Below, piece by piece: positions 15,555 through 24,742 of a stretch of 47,587 nt of DNA. Position 1 is the stretch's first letter. Each line of letters starts with the position of its first letter. The translations under genes and the position numbers were made by a program. Below the pieces are notes generated by a model. The model had not been told where the DNA came from, did no database searches, and saw nothing but the letters and a program-made list of their open reading frames with translations. The stretch spans positions 1-47,587 of the forward strand of contig CAZDOO010000040.1 of the NCBI GenBank assembly GCA_964507045.1. Reading direction: 5' to 3'. The stretch is from UBA8199 sp964507045. GTDB taxonomy: Bacteria > Verrucomicrobiota > Verrucomicrobiia > Limisphaerales > UBA8199.

Positions 15555-18500
15555 GTGGAGTTTATGACCCTCGGACCGGACAGTAGTCAGGGATGGCGCC
15601 TTGGGGGATGGTGTTGCGGAATACTTCTTTATTCAGCCTCGATCCTCGCCGGTTCGGCTGTAATCACACACTGCCCAACCAACCGAATCATCCTTGCGGG
15701 CTCACAGTGCCTGGCCAGCCTGGAGGATTTGACGGCCGAAGTGGAGTCCAGCGAGCCGGGCGCCGTGGCATCCGTCACTCAATACCCCCTGGCTGGGACC
15801 GGCCTCGGTCTGGGAACCAACTTGGTGACGTTGAGCGTCACGGACACCAACGATCAAACTTCTTCCTGTGTGACGCTGATCACTGTCGTGGACGCCACCC
15901 CGCCAGTGATCGAGTGGTATCTGACCAACGTGGTGGTGGCAGCGGGCCTGGGCTGCCTGGGCTGGATGCCGGACCTGACGGAGACGGACTACCTGGTGGC
16001 GGCGGACAATTGCAGTTCGGTGACGGTGACGCAGAGCGTGGCGGCTGACACCGTGCTGGTGCTGGGGACCAACGAGGTGGTGCTGGGGATCGTAGATGAG
16101 GCGGGCAACGCGGCCTATTGCACCAACTACGTAGTGGTGGCAGACCAGACGCCGCCGATAATCGTGTGCTATCTGACCAACGTGGTGGTGCCAGCAGACA
16201 CCAACTGTCAGGGTAGAATGCCGGACCTGACCGGGATGAACTACCTGATGGCGGTGGATAATTGCAGTTCGGTGACGGCGACACAAAGCGTGGCGGCTGA
16301 CACCGTGCTCGGACTTGGGACCAACGAGGTGGTGGTGGGGTTGGTGGACACGGCTGGCAACACGGACTATTACACCAACTACGTAGTGGTGGTGGACCAG
16401 ACGCCGCCGGTTATCACCGGTCCAGCCGACCTCAGCGTGGGCAACGACCCGGGCCAGTGCGGCGCCGTGGTGACTTATACGACGCCGGAGGGCCACGACA
16501 ACTGTTCGGGGGCAGTCACGACGCAGGTGGAAGGGCTGGCGAGCGGGTCGTTGTTCCCGGTGGGCAGAACGACCAACACGTTTCAAGTGACAGACAGCGC
16601 CGGCTACAGCGCGGCCTGCAGTTTTGTGGTAACAGTGGCAGATACGGAGCCGCCGGTGATCAGTTGGTATCTAACCAACGTGGTGGTGGTAGCGGATACC
16701 AACTGTCAGGGTAGAATGCCGGACCTGACAGGGATGAACTACCTGGTGGCGGTGGATAATTGCAGCTCGGTGACGGCGACACAAAGCGTGGCGGCTGACA
16801 CAGTACTCGGACTTGGGACCAACGAGGTGGTGGGGGGGGTGGTGGACACGGCCGGCAACACGGCCTATTACACCAACTCCGTTATGGTGGTGGACACCAC
16901 ACCGCCGGTGTTGACCTGTGCGGCGAACAAGAGCGTGGAGTACACCGACGCGTGGACCTTCGAGGATCCGGGCGCGATGGACGCCTGCGGGACCAACACC
17001 CTGACGGCGCTGAGCACGACGACTAACTGGGCTTGCGGAGCAGGGTACATGGCGACGCGGGTCTGGCAGGCGGTGGACGCGTTTGCCAATAGCGCGACCT
17101 GCACGCAAATAGTCACGGTGGTGGACACAACGCTGCCCGTGATTTTGTGCCCGAGCAACTTTACCGTGGAGTGCTCGATCCCGTGGAGTTTCGGGACGCC
17201 GGTTGCAGCCGACAAAGGCCTGGGTGGGGTACTGGTTTATGATAACTCGGCGAATGATCTGGCAACCCGGTTCGAGGTGGGCACCAACGAGGCAGGCAAC
17301 CAGATCATCCTAGCGGGCACTGAACGCTATTTGGAGGGGTTCAGCTATGAATTCTGGAGCACGAACCTGACTGGGGCATCGTCACTTGAGGGGACGAATG
17401 TGACGGTGCGGCTGCGGTTTTATGCGAACGACGGGACGAACTTCAACAACTACCCGACGCCGGGGACGCTGCTGTATGACAGCGGGGAGTTCTGGCTGGG
17501 AACGTGGACGACACCACGGGCGACGGTGGTGTATGACGAATTTGATCTGTGGCTGTATGCGTTGTATCCGCTGATGGATGCGCTGCCGCCGAGCTTCACA
17601 TGGACGGTGCAGTTTGACGGGTTAGGCGCCAATGACCGGATAGGCGTGGATTTGTATTCGCCGCCGGTCGTTGGGCAGAGCTATGGGGATTTCTGGCTGC
17701 GGACCGACGGGGGCTGGGAACTGCGGATGCTGGCGGGGGTGGCTGCGGACATAGCGGCGCGGGCGATAGCGAGCACGAACCGGGTGGTGATCAGCGTGCT
17801 GGACACGGTAACCAACGCGGTTCCGGGCGGTTTGTTTGCGGTCACGCGGACCTGGCGGGCGACGGATGCGTGCGGGAACTCCAGCGATTGCAGCCAGACC
17901 GTAACTGTGGCGGACACCACCCCGCCCCTGATCACGGTCTGCCCGCCCGACCGTTCGCTCAGCATCGGCGCCAACTGCCTCCTGATGCTGCCCGATTGCT
18001 CCGGCGAACTCATCGCCACCGACGCCTGCGGCCAAGTGCTTGTAAGCCAGAGCCCGCCGCCGGGCACGGCAGTCGGTCTGGGCCAATACGTACTAACCTT
18101 CACCGCGAGCGACACGGCCTCCAACACCTCCACCTGCACCCTGCTTCTGAACGCGACCTCGCCGCCCGAAGCCCACACGAATATCAGCCTCTCGGAATTC
18201 ATGGCCAAGAATGTCCTCAGCATCACCGATGAAACCGGCACGCACTCGGATTGGATTGAGATTCACAACGCGGGCTCCTGCCCCGTCAACCTGGATGGAT
18301 GGTGCCTCACTGACGATGTGACTCGGCTGACCAAGTGGCGCTTTCCGGCCACCAATATCAGCGGTGGCCAGTTTATAATTGTCTGGGCTTCCGACAAGAA
18401 CCGGCGCGTGCCAGGCGCCCCGCTGCACACCAATTTCAAGATGGGCGATGAAGGCGAGTATCTGGCGCTTGTGCAGCCGGATGGCACCAACATTGCGACG

Positions 18501-20693
18501 CAATTCTACCCCACGTTCCCGCCGCAACTGCCGGATGTATCCTACGGCATGCCAGCCGACGGTGCGACGAACGCTTACCTGGCGTCGCCCACCCCGGCCA
18601 TGCCCAACAGCGCCGAAACCAATTTCAATGTGGCGGACCTGTCACTTGCGCCCGGCAGGGGTTGGTACACCAACTCCGTGGCCGTCTCGATTGGAACCCC
18701 CACGGCGGGCGCGACCCTGTACTACACCACCAACGGCACGGTGCCTAGTCCGACCAACGGGCTTGTCTATACCGGGCCGCTGGTTTTCACCAACACCACG
18801 GTCTTGCGCGCTGCAGCCTATCGCCCGGCCTTCCTGCCCGCACTCGCATCGCACACCTACGTCTTTCCGCAGCGGGTGATCTTCCAGACCGGGACCGGTT
18901 TCCCGGCGACGTGGGGCACCAACTCCTATGGTGTGCCTGTCGAGGCAATCTATAAGTGCAATTCGAACATCGTAAATGAGCCACGATGGAGCAACCAGAT
19001 CCCCGCCTCCCTGCTCAGCCTGCCAACCATGAGTGTGGCCATGAACACGGACGACCTGTTCGGCACGAATGGAATCTATTCGAACCCCTATGGCGACGGA
19101 GATGAGTGGGAGCGGCCTTGCTCGGTCGAATACTTTCGCCCGGACTCCCAGCCAGGCTTTCAAATCAACTGCGGTATTCAAATCCAAGGCTCCCTGAGCC
19201 GGGATCCGACGATCACGCCCAAACATAATTTCCGCCTTAAGTTCAAGCAGATGTATGGCTCGGCGAAGCTTCTTTTTGACCTTTATCCCGGCTCGCCGGT
19301 GAGCGATTTCGACACCCTGGTGCTCCACGCGTCGCTAAACGACCACTGGTTCTGGATCGGTGGCAGAGCGCAATTGCACCGCGACCAATGGTGCGCCGAT
19401 ACGCAGCAGGAAACGGGCGGTTTTGGCACGCACGGCACCTACGTCAATCTCTACGTCAACGGCCTTTACTGGGGCTTGTACAACCTCGGCGAGCGGCCCG
19501 ATGCCTCCTACGCGGCCCACTACCTGGGCGGGCAGAAATCGGACTACGACGCTTTCAACTTCAACGAACTGAAGGACGGCACCACCAACGCCTGGAGCGA
19601 ACTACTCGCCCTCGTCACCGCCGGAGTCACGAATGACACAACCTGGTCCAATGTGTGTTATTACCTAGATGTCCCGAGTTTCATTGACTACCTGCTGATC
19701 AACTTCTACGCCGCCAACCAGGATTGGCCTTTGAACAACTATTGGAAAGACGGCGCCGTGGCGCGTGGGGTGCCGTTCCACCTCTTCTCCTGGGATGCAG
19801 AAGAGAGCTTGTGGATTATGGATGATCTCACTGATATGACGCTCGGGGAGCCGGGCGTGCTTTACTCGTCGCTTCGCCAGTATCCCGAATTCCGCCGTCT
19901 GTTTGGCGACCACGCCCAGCAACTCCTGTTCAACGGTGGAGCGCTGACCCCGCAGCGCTGCGCCGCCCGGTGGATGAAACGCGCCCAGGAGATAGATCTG
20001 GCCATGGTCGCGGAATCGGCCCGTTGGGGGATTGCGGCCAGCCCCTGGGAAGGTGGGGGCATGATTACGCACGACGACTGGATTGAGGAGCAAACCTATC
20101 TGCTGGCGAATTGGTTTCCCCAGCGCACGGACATCCTGATTGCGCAACTGCGTAACACAACGCCACCTATGGACGATGCGCCGGTGTTCACGCCGCATAA
20201 CGGGATTATCGCCGAATCCCTGGATGTTGTCATAACCGCCACGGCGGGAACCCTTTACTACACCACAAACGGGAGCGACCCGCGTCTGCCTGACGGCGGC
20301 CTATCTCCGGATGCGCTGGTCTATGAATCAGCCCTGACGCTCACCCGCAGCGTGCAGTTGCGCGCCCGCGCTTTCGTGGCCAACACCTGGAGCGCCCTAG
20401 CCGAGGCCTATTATCCACGGTGGAATGAGGTGGAGCTGGAGGTGAGTGGCATCTCGCACCAAGGTGATGGCTCTGTAAAATTGGATTTCGTTGCTTGGCC
20501 CGGTGTGAGCTACACCTTGCGCGCTGCCACCAGTCTGAACTCGGCCCCGATGGTGCCATCTTACGGAGCGGGCTATCCTTCTGAATGGGAGGCCATCGCC
20601 ACGCTGGTACCCTCACCTGACGGCACCTTCAGCTATGTTGACACAACGGCGACCAACTATTCCACGCGCTTCTACAGACTGACCTGGCCCTGA
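15555..20693 (+). CDS. Giant exported HYR / lamin-tail / CotH-kinase surface protein
   Basis: A 1,712-codon ORF from GTG 15555; an ATG at 15564 is an equally likely start. A signal-like segment is at about residues 15-35. Residues about 40-870 are HYR/Ig-like repeats, each ending in V-V-D-x-T-P-P-V and containing DNCSSVTATQSV or RTWRATDACGNS. Residues about 875-1010 are a lamin-tail domain (SEFMAKNVLSITDE ... SDWIEIHN ... GWCLTDD). A chitobiase C-terminal-like domain lies at about 1028-1105 (ATLYYTTNGTVPSPTN), a CotH-kinase-like domain at about 1145-1450 (GIQIQGSL, WGLYNLGERPD, FSWDAEESLW), and a second chitobiase-like domain at about 1545-1625. A separate beta domain of about 185 residues (553-738) interrupts one HYR repeat. 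It is probably a secreted or surface adhesin with a CotH-type phosphotransfer module; kinase activity is inferred from family only. Confidence 0.85.
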   Translation: MEFMTLGPDSSQGWRLGGWCCGILLYSASILAGSAVITHCPTNRIILAGSQCLASLEDLTAEVESSEPGAVASVTQYPLAGTGLGLGTNLVTLSVTDTNDQTSSCVTLITVVDATPPVIEWYLTNVVVAAGLGCLGWMPDLTETDYLVAADNCSSVTVTQSVAADTVLVLGTNEVVLGIVDEAGNAAYCTNYVVVADQTPPIIVCYLTNVVVPADTNCQGRMPDLTGMNYLMAVDNCSSVTATQSVAADTVLGLGTNEVVVGLVDTAGNTDYYTNYVVVVDQTPPVITGPADLSVGNDPGQCGAVVTYTTPEGHDNCSGAVTTQVEGLASGSLFPVGRTTNTFQVTDSAGYSAACSFVVTVADTEPPVISWYLTNVVVVADTNCQGRMPDLTGMNYLVAVDNCSSVTATQSVAADTVLGLGTNEVVGGVVDTAGNTAYYTNSVMVVDTTPPVLTCAANKSVEYTDAWTFEDPGAMDACGTNTLTALSTTTNWACGAGYMATRVWQAVDAFANSATCTQIVTVVDTTLPVILCPSNFTVECSIPWSFGTPVAADKGLGGVLVYDNSANDLATRFEVGTNEAGNQIILAGTERYLEGFSYEFWSTNLTGASSLEGTNVTVRLRFYANDGTNFNNYPTPGTLLYDSGEFWLGTWTTPRATVVYDEFDLWLYALYPLMDALPPSFTWTVQFDGLGANDRIGVDLYSPPVVGQSYGDFWLRTDGGWELRMLAGVAADIAARAIASTNRVVISVLDTVTNAVPGGLFAVTRTWRATDACGNSSDCSQTVTVADTTPPLITVCPPDRSLSIGANCLLMLPDCSGELIATDACGQVLVSQSPPPGTAVGLGQYVLTFTASDTASNTSTCTLLLNATSPPEAHTNISLSEFMAKNVLSITDETGTHSDWIEIHNAGSCPVNLDGWCLTDDVTRLTKWRFPATNISGGQFIIVWASDKNRRVPGAPLHTNFKMGDEGEYLALVQPDGTNIATQFYPTFPPQLPDVSYGMPADGATNAYLASPTPAMPNSAETNFNVADLSLAPGRGWYTNSVAVSIGTPTAGATLYYTTNGTVPSPTNGLVYTGPLVFTNTTVLRAAAYRPAFLPALASHTYVFPQRVIFQTGTGFPATWGTNSYGVPVEAIYKCNSNIVNEPRWSNQIPASLLSLPTMSVAMNTDDLFGTNGIYSNPYGDGDEWERPCSVEYFRPDSQPGFQINCGIQIQGSLSRDPTITPKHNFRLKFKQMYGSAKLLFDLYPGSPVSDFDTLVLHASLNDHWFWIGGRAQLHRDQWCADTQQETGGFGTHGTYVNLYVNGLYWGLYNLGERPDASYAAHYLGGQKSDYDAFNFNELKDGTTNAWSELLALVTAGVTNDTTWSNVCYYLDVPSFIDYLLINFYAANQDWPLNNYWKDGAVARGVPFHLFSWDAEESLWIMDDLTDMTLGEPGVLYSSLRQYPEFRRLFGDHAQQLLFNGGALTPQRCAARWMKRAQEIDLAMVAESARWGIAASPWEGGGMITHDDWIEEQTYLLANWFPQRTDILIAQLRNTTPPMDDAPVFTPHNGIIAESLDVVITATAGTLYYTTNGSDPRLPDGGLSPDALVYESALTLTRSVQLRARAFVANTWSALAEAYYPRWNEVELEVSGISHQGDGSVKLDFVAWPGVSYTLRAATSLNSAPMVPSYGAGYPSEWEAIATLVPSPDGTFSYVDTTATNYSTRFYRLTWP
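15895..16900 (+). repeat. Tandem HYR-coding DNA repeats
   Basis: Three copies of a unit of about 245 bases occur: about 15900-16140, 16155-16395 and 16665-16900, the last two separated by a different HYR unit. Copies two and three are nearly identical at DNA level over long runs (the stretch encoding DNCSSVTATQSVAADTVLGL differs at only a few bases). This indicates recent intragenic duplication or gene conversion. Confidence 0.8.
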
Positions 20694-20816
20694 TATTCAT
20701 TCCCCCTGATATTCATTTCCCCTTGCCCAAACGGCGGCCGGCGCGGTAATAAGAGCGCTGGCCACGCTGGTGGCGAGGCTGATTTGATCAACGATCTTGT
20801 TCGGTTACAACTGCTC

Positions 20817-21674
20817 ATGCATACCTCAACTCGCATCAGGAAACTCGGAATTCTGGTCACCCTCCTCGTCCCCCTCACTGCCAACCTGCTCGGCGCCGCG
20901 TCGGAACGACGGGTGCTGGTCTACACCAAGAACGGCAAGGGGTATGTGCACGACAACATCGCGGCGAGCGTCGCGGCCATCAAACAGCTCGGCGCGGCCA
21001 ACAACTTTGCCGTGGACGTCTCGGACGACCCGACGGTCTTCACCGACCAGAATCTCAAGCAATACAAAGCCCTGGTCTTTAACAACGTCAACAACGAGAT
21101 TTTCGACAACGAGGAGCAGAAGGCCGCGTTCCAACGCTACATCCGCGGTTCCAAGAGGATCGAATCACCGAAGGGCGCCGAGCAAGGGGGCACGTTATGG
21201 GCATGCGCCCCGTCGGGCGGCGGCTTCGTGGGTATTCACTCGGCCTGCGGCGCGATGCGCGACTGGCCATGGTTCTGGGAGCTGCTTGGAGGCAGGTTCC
21301 TCCGCCACCCCAAGCTGCAGACCTTCACCATCAAAGTGAAGGATGCCAAGGATATTTCCACCGCTCACCTGCCAGCCGCGTTTCAGTGGACCGACGAGTT
21401 CTACTTCCTGGACCAAATCCCGAACGGTCGGCACATCTTGTTGGCAGGCGACCTGACCACGCTCGACGATCCCGCCAAGGAAAAGTATCCGGGCAAGCAA
21501 TTCGGCGACGAATTCCCGCTGGCCTGGCGCCGCACGTTTGACGGGGCGCGCTCGTGGTATACCGCCCTCGGGCATAAACCGGAGCACTATTCCGATCCCA
21601 AACTCACGCGGCACATTCTCGGCGGCATTGTCTGGGCGATGGGGGAGAACAGGAGCGACACGGATTTCCACTAA
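20817..21674 (+). CDS. Exported ThuA-like domain protein
   Basis: A 285-residue protein from the ATG at 20817; an upstream TTG at 20784 would bury the signal peptide. Residues 1 to about 23 are a signal peptide (LGILVTLLVPLTANLLGAAS). The rest is a ThuA/glutamine-amidotransferase-like flavodoxin fold: VLVYTKNGKGYVHDNI, ALVFNNVNNEIFDNEEQKAAFQRYI, GGGFVGIHSACGAMRDWPWFW and PLAWRRTFDGARSWYTALGH. ThuA proteins are tied to sugar (trehalose, glucoside) metabolism, biochemical role uncertain. Residues about 112-133 interrupt the normally continuous YIRAGGGFVGIHSA segment and look like an in-frame insert. The C-terminus (DTDFH) is encoded by one arm of an inverted repeat. It heads a sugar-metabolism block with the two oxidoreductases below. 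Confidence 0.85.
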   Translation: MHTSTRIRKLGILVTLLVPLTANLLGAASERRVLVYTKNGKGYVHDNIAASVAAIKQLGAANNFAVDVSDDPTVFTDQNLKQYKALVFNNVNNEIFDNEEQKAAFQRYIRGSKRIESPKGAEQGGTLWACAPSGGGFVGIHSACGAMRDWPWFWELLGGRFLRHPKLQTFTIKVKDAKDISTAHLPAAFQWTDEFYFLDQIPNGRHILLAGDLTTLDDPAKEKYPGKQFGDEFPLAWRRTFDGARSWYTALGHKPEHYSDPKLTRHILGGIVWAMGENRSDTDFH

Positions 21675-21716
21675 TACCGCCCCGGGATTTTATGATAATC
21701 CGCGCAATCCGTGTCG
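21656..21716. repeat. Inverted repeat overlapping the end of the ThuA gene
   Basis: CGACACGGATT at 21656-21666 and AATCCGTGTCG at 21706-21716 are perfect 11-base complements with a 39-base spacer. The left arm forms the last coding bases before the stop codon. The loop is too long for a classic terminator; it resembles the AATCCGTG-type filler common between genes in this phylum. Confidence 0.6.
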
Positions 21717-21755
21717 GTAGATGAATGAACAGTTAACCATTGAAGTCCTATTCCT

Positions 21756-23159
21756 ATGAATGAACCTCTACCCGTATCCCGACGTCAGTTCCTCAAAGCT
21801 TCGTTGGCCGGCGCCGCTGGCATGGCAACGGTTCCCGTCATAATGACCTCCTGTGTGACCGGCAAGAATGCGCCGAGCAAGAAAATCCAGATCGGCCAGA
21901 TCGGCTGCGGCCGCATCGCGCATCAGATGGACTTACCGGGCATCATCAAGCATGACATCGCCCGGGTCGTTGCCGTCTGCGATTTGGATTCCAAGCGCCT
22001 GCAGCACGCCAAGACCTACGTCGAGGGCGCCTACGCAAAGAAGCAGGGCGGCGACAAGGCCGTGGCGGTCAAGACCTACGGCGACTACCGCGAACTGCTC
22101 AAGGACCCCGCGATTGACGCAGTGGCTATCAGCACGCCCGATCACTGGCACTGCGAGCCCGTTATCGCCGCCGCGTTGGCCGGCAAAGACATCTACGTCC
22201 AGAAGCCGCTCTCGATGACTCTCATCGAGGGGCGCGCGGTAAGCGACACCGTGCGCGCGAAGAAGCGCGCCTTTCAGATCGGCAGCCAGCAGCGCTCAAC
22301 TTCGCAATTCCGCATCGCTTGCGAGCTGGTCCGCAATGGGCGTATCGGCCAGTTGCACACGGTGAAAATCGGCCTGCCGGTGGACCCCGCGGGCGGCAAC
22401 GAGCAAGAGATGCCCGTCCCGGCCAACCTTAACTACGACATGTGGCTGGGCTGCACACCCAAGGTTCCCTACACGCTGGAACGCGTCCATCCGCAGGACG
22501 TCGCGCACCTCACCGACCGCCCCGGCTGGCTGCGCATTGATTCCTACTGCCTGGGCATGATCACGGGCTGGGGCTCACACCACGTGGACATCGCCCACTG
22601 GGGCATGGGCGCCGAGCTCACCGGGCCGATAACGATCGAAGGCATGGCCGAGTTCCCCACCAAAGGCTTATGGAACGTGCATGGCCCCTACCACATCGAG
22701 GCCAAGTATGCCAACGGCGTGACCATGATCATAGACAACAACTTCACCAACGGCATCAAATTCGAGGGCGCAGACGGCTGGATTTTCGTCAGCCGCGGCG
22801 GCGCCAAGGCCACTGCCAGCGACCCGGCGAGCGCCTTCGGCAAAGCGCTGGACGCCAGCGACCCCAGGATTCTCAACTCGAAGATCGGCCCGGGCGAGTT
22901 GCACCTGCACCAGAGCAACGATCACCACCTCGATTGGCTTACGAGTATCCAGACCCGGCAGCCGGCCGTCACCACGCCCGAAGAGGCGCATCGGTCCACC
23001 AGCGCCTGCATCCTCGGCTGGATTGCTATGAAGCTGGGCCGCAAGCTCCGCTGGGACCCTGACAAGGAAGCTTTCGCCGGCGATGACGAGGCCAGCGCCA
23101 TGCTGGCTCGACCGCAACGCGCGCCGTATGGAATTAACCGGCTGCTGAAAAAGATCTGA
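21756..23159 (+). CDS. Tat-exported Gfo/Idh/MocA-family oxidoreductase
   Basis: A 467-residue NAD(P)-dependent oxidoreductase. The Tat signal is S8-R9-R10-Q-F-L-K with hydrophobic AGAAGMATVPVIM and a Cys at about residue 32 that could be lipidated. The Rossmann motif is GQIGCGRIAHQMDLPGI, followed by VVAVCDLD, the ISTPDHWH strand-loop and the VQKPLS lysine segment equivalent to the family EKP. The C-terminal catalytic/substrate domain includes GMITGWGSHHVDIAHWGMG. Cofactor and sugar substrate cannot be assigned; Tat-exported members in this phylum usually act on sugars in the periplasm with a tightly bound cofactor. It is flanked by ThuA 81 bases upstream and another oxidoreductase 10 bases downstream, so the latter two are surely co-transcribed. 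Confidence 0.9.
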   Translation: MNEPLPVSRRQFLKASLAGAAGMATVPVIMTSCVTGKNAPSKKIQIGQIGCGRIAHQMDLPGIIKHDIARVVAVCDLDSKRLQHAKTYVEGAYAKKQGGDKAVAVKTYGDYRELLKDPAIDAVAISTPDHWHCEPVIAAALAGKDIYVQKPLSMTLIEGRAVSDTVRAKKRAFQIGSQQRSTSQFRIACELVRNGRIGQLHTVKIGLPVDPAGGNEQEMPVPANLNYDMWLGCTPKVPYTLERVHPQDVAHLTDRPGWLRIDSYCLGMITGWGSHHVDIAHWGMGAELTGPITIEGMAEFPTKGLWNVHGPYHIEAKYANGVTMIIDNNFTNGIKFEGADGWIFVSRGGAKATASDPASAFGKALDASDPRILNSKIGPGELHLHQSNDHHLDWLTSIQTRQPAVTTPEEAHRSTSACILGWIAMKLGRKLRWDPDKEAFAGDDEASAMLARPQRAPYGINRLLKKI

Positions 23160-23169
23160 GGCGCGTAAC

Positions 23170-24588
23170 ATGAAACGTAAGATCTGGAACGTGAAGCGCG
23201 GAGCGTGGTGCGCTATTCTTCATTCTGCATTCTTCATTCTGCCCCTCCTCTTCCCTGCCCTGTGTGCCCCCCTCTCGGCCGGGCCGGCCGGTGACTCCGT
23301 CCGCCTCATCACCCTCGACCCCGGGCACTTTCATGCGGGGCTGGTGCAAAAGTCCATGTACCCGCAGGTCAGCCCGGTCGTGCGCGTCTATGCACCCGCC
23401 GGACCGGACTTGCAGGACCACCTCAAGCGTATCGAGAGTTTCAATACTCGCGCCGACCAGCCCACGCACTGGGAGGAAAAGGTCTATACCGGCCCTGATT
23501 TCCTACAGCGAATGCTGAAGGATCGAGCCGGGAATGTCGTCGTGCTGGCCGGCAACGACGCCCGCAAGACCGAATACATCGACCGCTCCGTGTCCGCCGG
23601 CTTCAACGTGCTGGCCGACAAGCCGATGGCGATCACACCCGCCGACTTCAAGTTGCTCCGCAAGGCGTTCACTCGCGCCGCCGACAGGAAGGTCATGCTC
23701 TACGACATCATGACCGAACGCTACGAGATCACGAGCATCCTCCAATGCGAACTGGCCCACATGCCTGAACTGTTCGGCACGCTGCAAAAGGGCACGCCCA
23801 ACCAGCCCGCAGTGGTCATCGAGAGCGTGCATCACTTCTTCAAGGAAGTCGCCGGCAAGCCCCTCACCCGGCCCGCGTGGTTTTACGATGTGCGCCAGCA
23901 GGGCGAAGCCCTCCCCGATGTCGGCACCCATCTGGTGGATGCCGTTCAATGGATTTGCTTCCCCGGCCAGGCACTGGATTGGCGCAAAGACGTCCAGGTG
24001 CTCAGCGCCCGCCGCTGGTTCACCAGGATAACCCCGGAGCAGTTCAAGCGCTCGACTGGCTTGGAGCATTACCCGGACTTCCTCAAGAAGGACATTGGCC
24101 CGGACGGCGCGCTGGAAGTCTATGCCAACGGCGAAGTCGTTTATGCCTTGCGCGGCGTCCACGCCAAGGTCACTCCCCTCTGGCGGTTCGAGGCTCCGCC
24201 CGGCGCGGGCGACACCCATTACGCGCTGGTGCGCGGCACCCGCTGCAACCTCCTCATCAAGCAGGGCGCCGAGCAGAACTACAAGCCCGCCCTTTACGTC
24301 GAGAACAAGTCCGCCGCCGGCACTGACCAATTCGAGCAAGCCGTTCGCGCCGCCGTGGCCAGGCTTAACATCAACTGGCCCGGCGTGGACCTCAGACCCG
24401 CCGGCGCTTCCTGGGAGATCGTCATCCCCGATAAGTATCGCGTAAGCCACGAGCAGCATTTCGGACAGGTCACAGAGAAATTCCTGCGCTACCTGGCCGA
24501 GGGAAAAATGCCCGACTGGGAAGTGCCCAACATGTTGGCCAAGTACTACACCACAACCGAAGCCTTCCGCCTGAGCCACCGGCACTAG
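23170..24588 (+). CDS. Secreted oxidoreductase with Gfo/Idh/MocA N-domain and Oxidoreduct_C domain
   Basis: A 472-residue protein from the ATG at 23170, ten bases after the previous stop. The signal peptide (about residues 1-37) has an unusual hydrophobic core AILHSAFFILPLLFPALCA, part of it encoded by a tandem 14-base repeat. The mature protein starts LITLDPGHFHAGLVQ; VVVLAGNDARKTEYI and VLADKPMAI correspond to the cofactor domain and the family EKP lysine. The second half matches the putative oxidoreductase C-terminal domain (PDVGTHLVDAVQWICFPG, DGALEVYANGEVVY). Probably works with the preceding oxidoreductase on an exported sugar derivative; the reaction is unknown. A hairpin overlaps the stop codon. 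Confidence 0.85.
   Translation: MKRKIWNVKRGAWCAILHSAFFILPLLFPALCAPLSAGPAGDSVRLITLDPGHFHAGLVQKSMYPQVSPVVRVYAPAGPDLQDHLKRIESFNTRADQPTHWEEKVYTGPDFLQRMLKDRAGNVVVLAGNDARKTEYIDRSVSAGFNVLADKPMAITPADFKLLRKAFTRAADRKVMLYDIMTERYEITSILQCELAHMPELFGTLQKGTPNQPAVVIESVHHFFKEVAGKPLTRPAWFYDVRQQGEALPDVGTHLVDAVQWICFPGQALDWRKDVQVLSARRWFTRITPEQFKRSTGLEHYPDFLKKDIGPDGALEVYANGEVVYALRGVHAKVTPLWRFEAPPGAGDTHYALVRGTRCNLLIKQGAEQNYKPALYVENKSAAGTDQFEQAVRAAVARLNINWPGVDLRPAGASWEIVIPDKYRVSHEQHFGQVTEKFLRYLAEGKMPDWEVPNMLAKYYTTTEAFRLSHRH
23215..23242 (+). repeat. Tandem 14-base repeat inside a signal-peptide coding region
   Basis: ATTCTTCATTCTGC occurs twice head-to-tail (23215-23228 and 23229-23242) and encodes residues about 16-24 of the signal peptide. 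The composition (low GC, T-rich) differs sharply from the surrounding gene. Confidence 0.85.
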
Positions 24589-24608
24589 AGCGCCGCGCAA
24601 GCTCTAGT
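24584..24608 (+). terminator. Candidate terminator after the oxidoreductase pair
   Basis: ACTAGAGC (24584-24591) and GCTCTAGT (24601-24608) form an 8-bp perfect stem with a 9-base loop, including the stop codon, followed by CTCTCTATC. The downstream T-content is modest. Confidence 0.4.
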
Positions 24609-24620
24609 CTCTCTATCGGC

Positions 24621-24690
24621 CCGCAAAGAACACGGAACGCGCGGAAAGGAACAGGCTCAGAACTCTCAGGGCGCCCGGCGTTCTTTGTGG
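24621..24690. repeat. Inverted filler repeat upstream of araB
   Basis: CCGCAAAGAAC at 24621-24631 pairs with GTTCTTTGTGG at 24680-24690 (10 Watson-Crick pairs and one G-T) around 48 bases. The GCAAAGAAC word is a familiar intergenic filler type; no function is claimed. Confidence 0.5.
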
Positions 24691-24742
24691 TCAAATCAAT
24701 TCGCCTTGCCCGATGCGGCGGCAATGGCTATGTAAATGGGCC

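Noticed and set aside
15895..16900. CRISPR-like array
   Set aside because: The repeats are about 245 bases long, in frame and encode HYR domains; no short repeat/spacer pattern.
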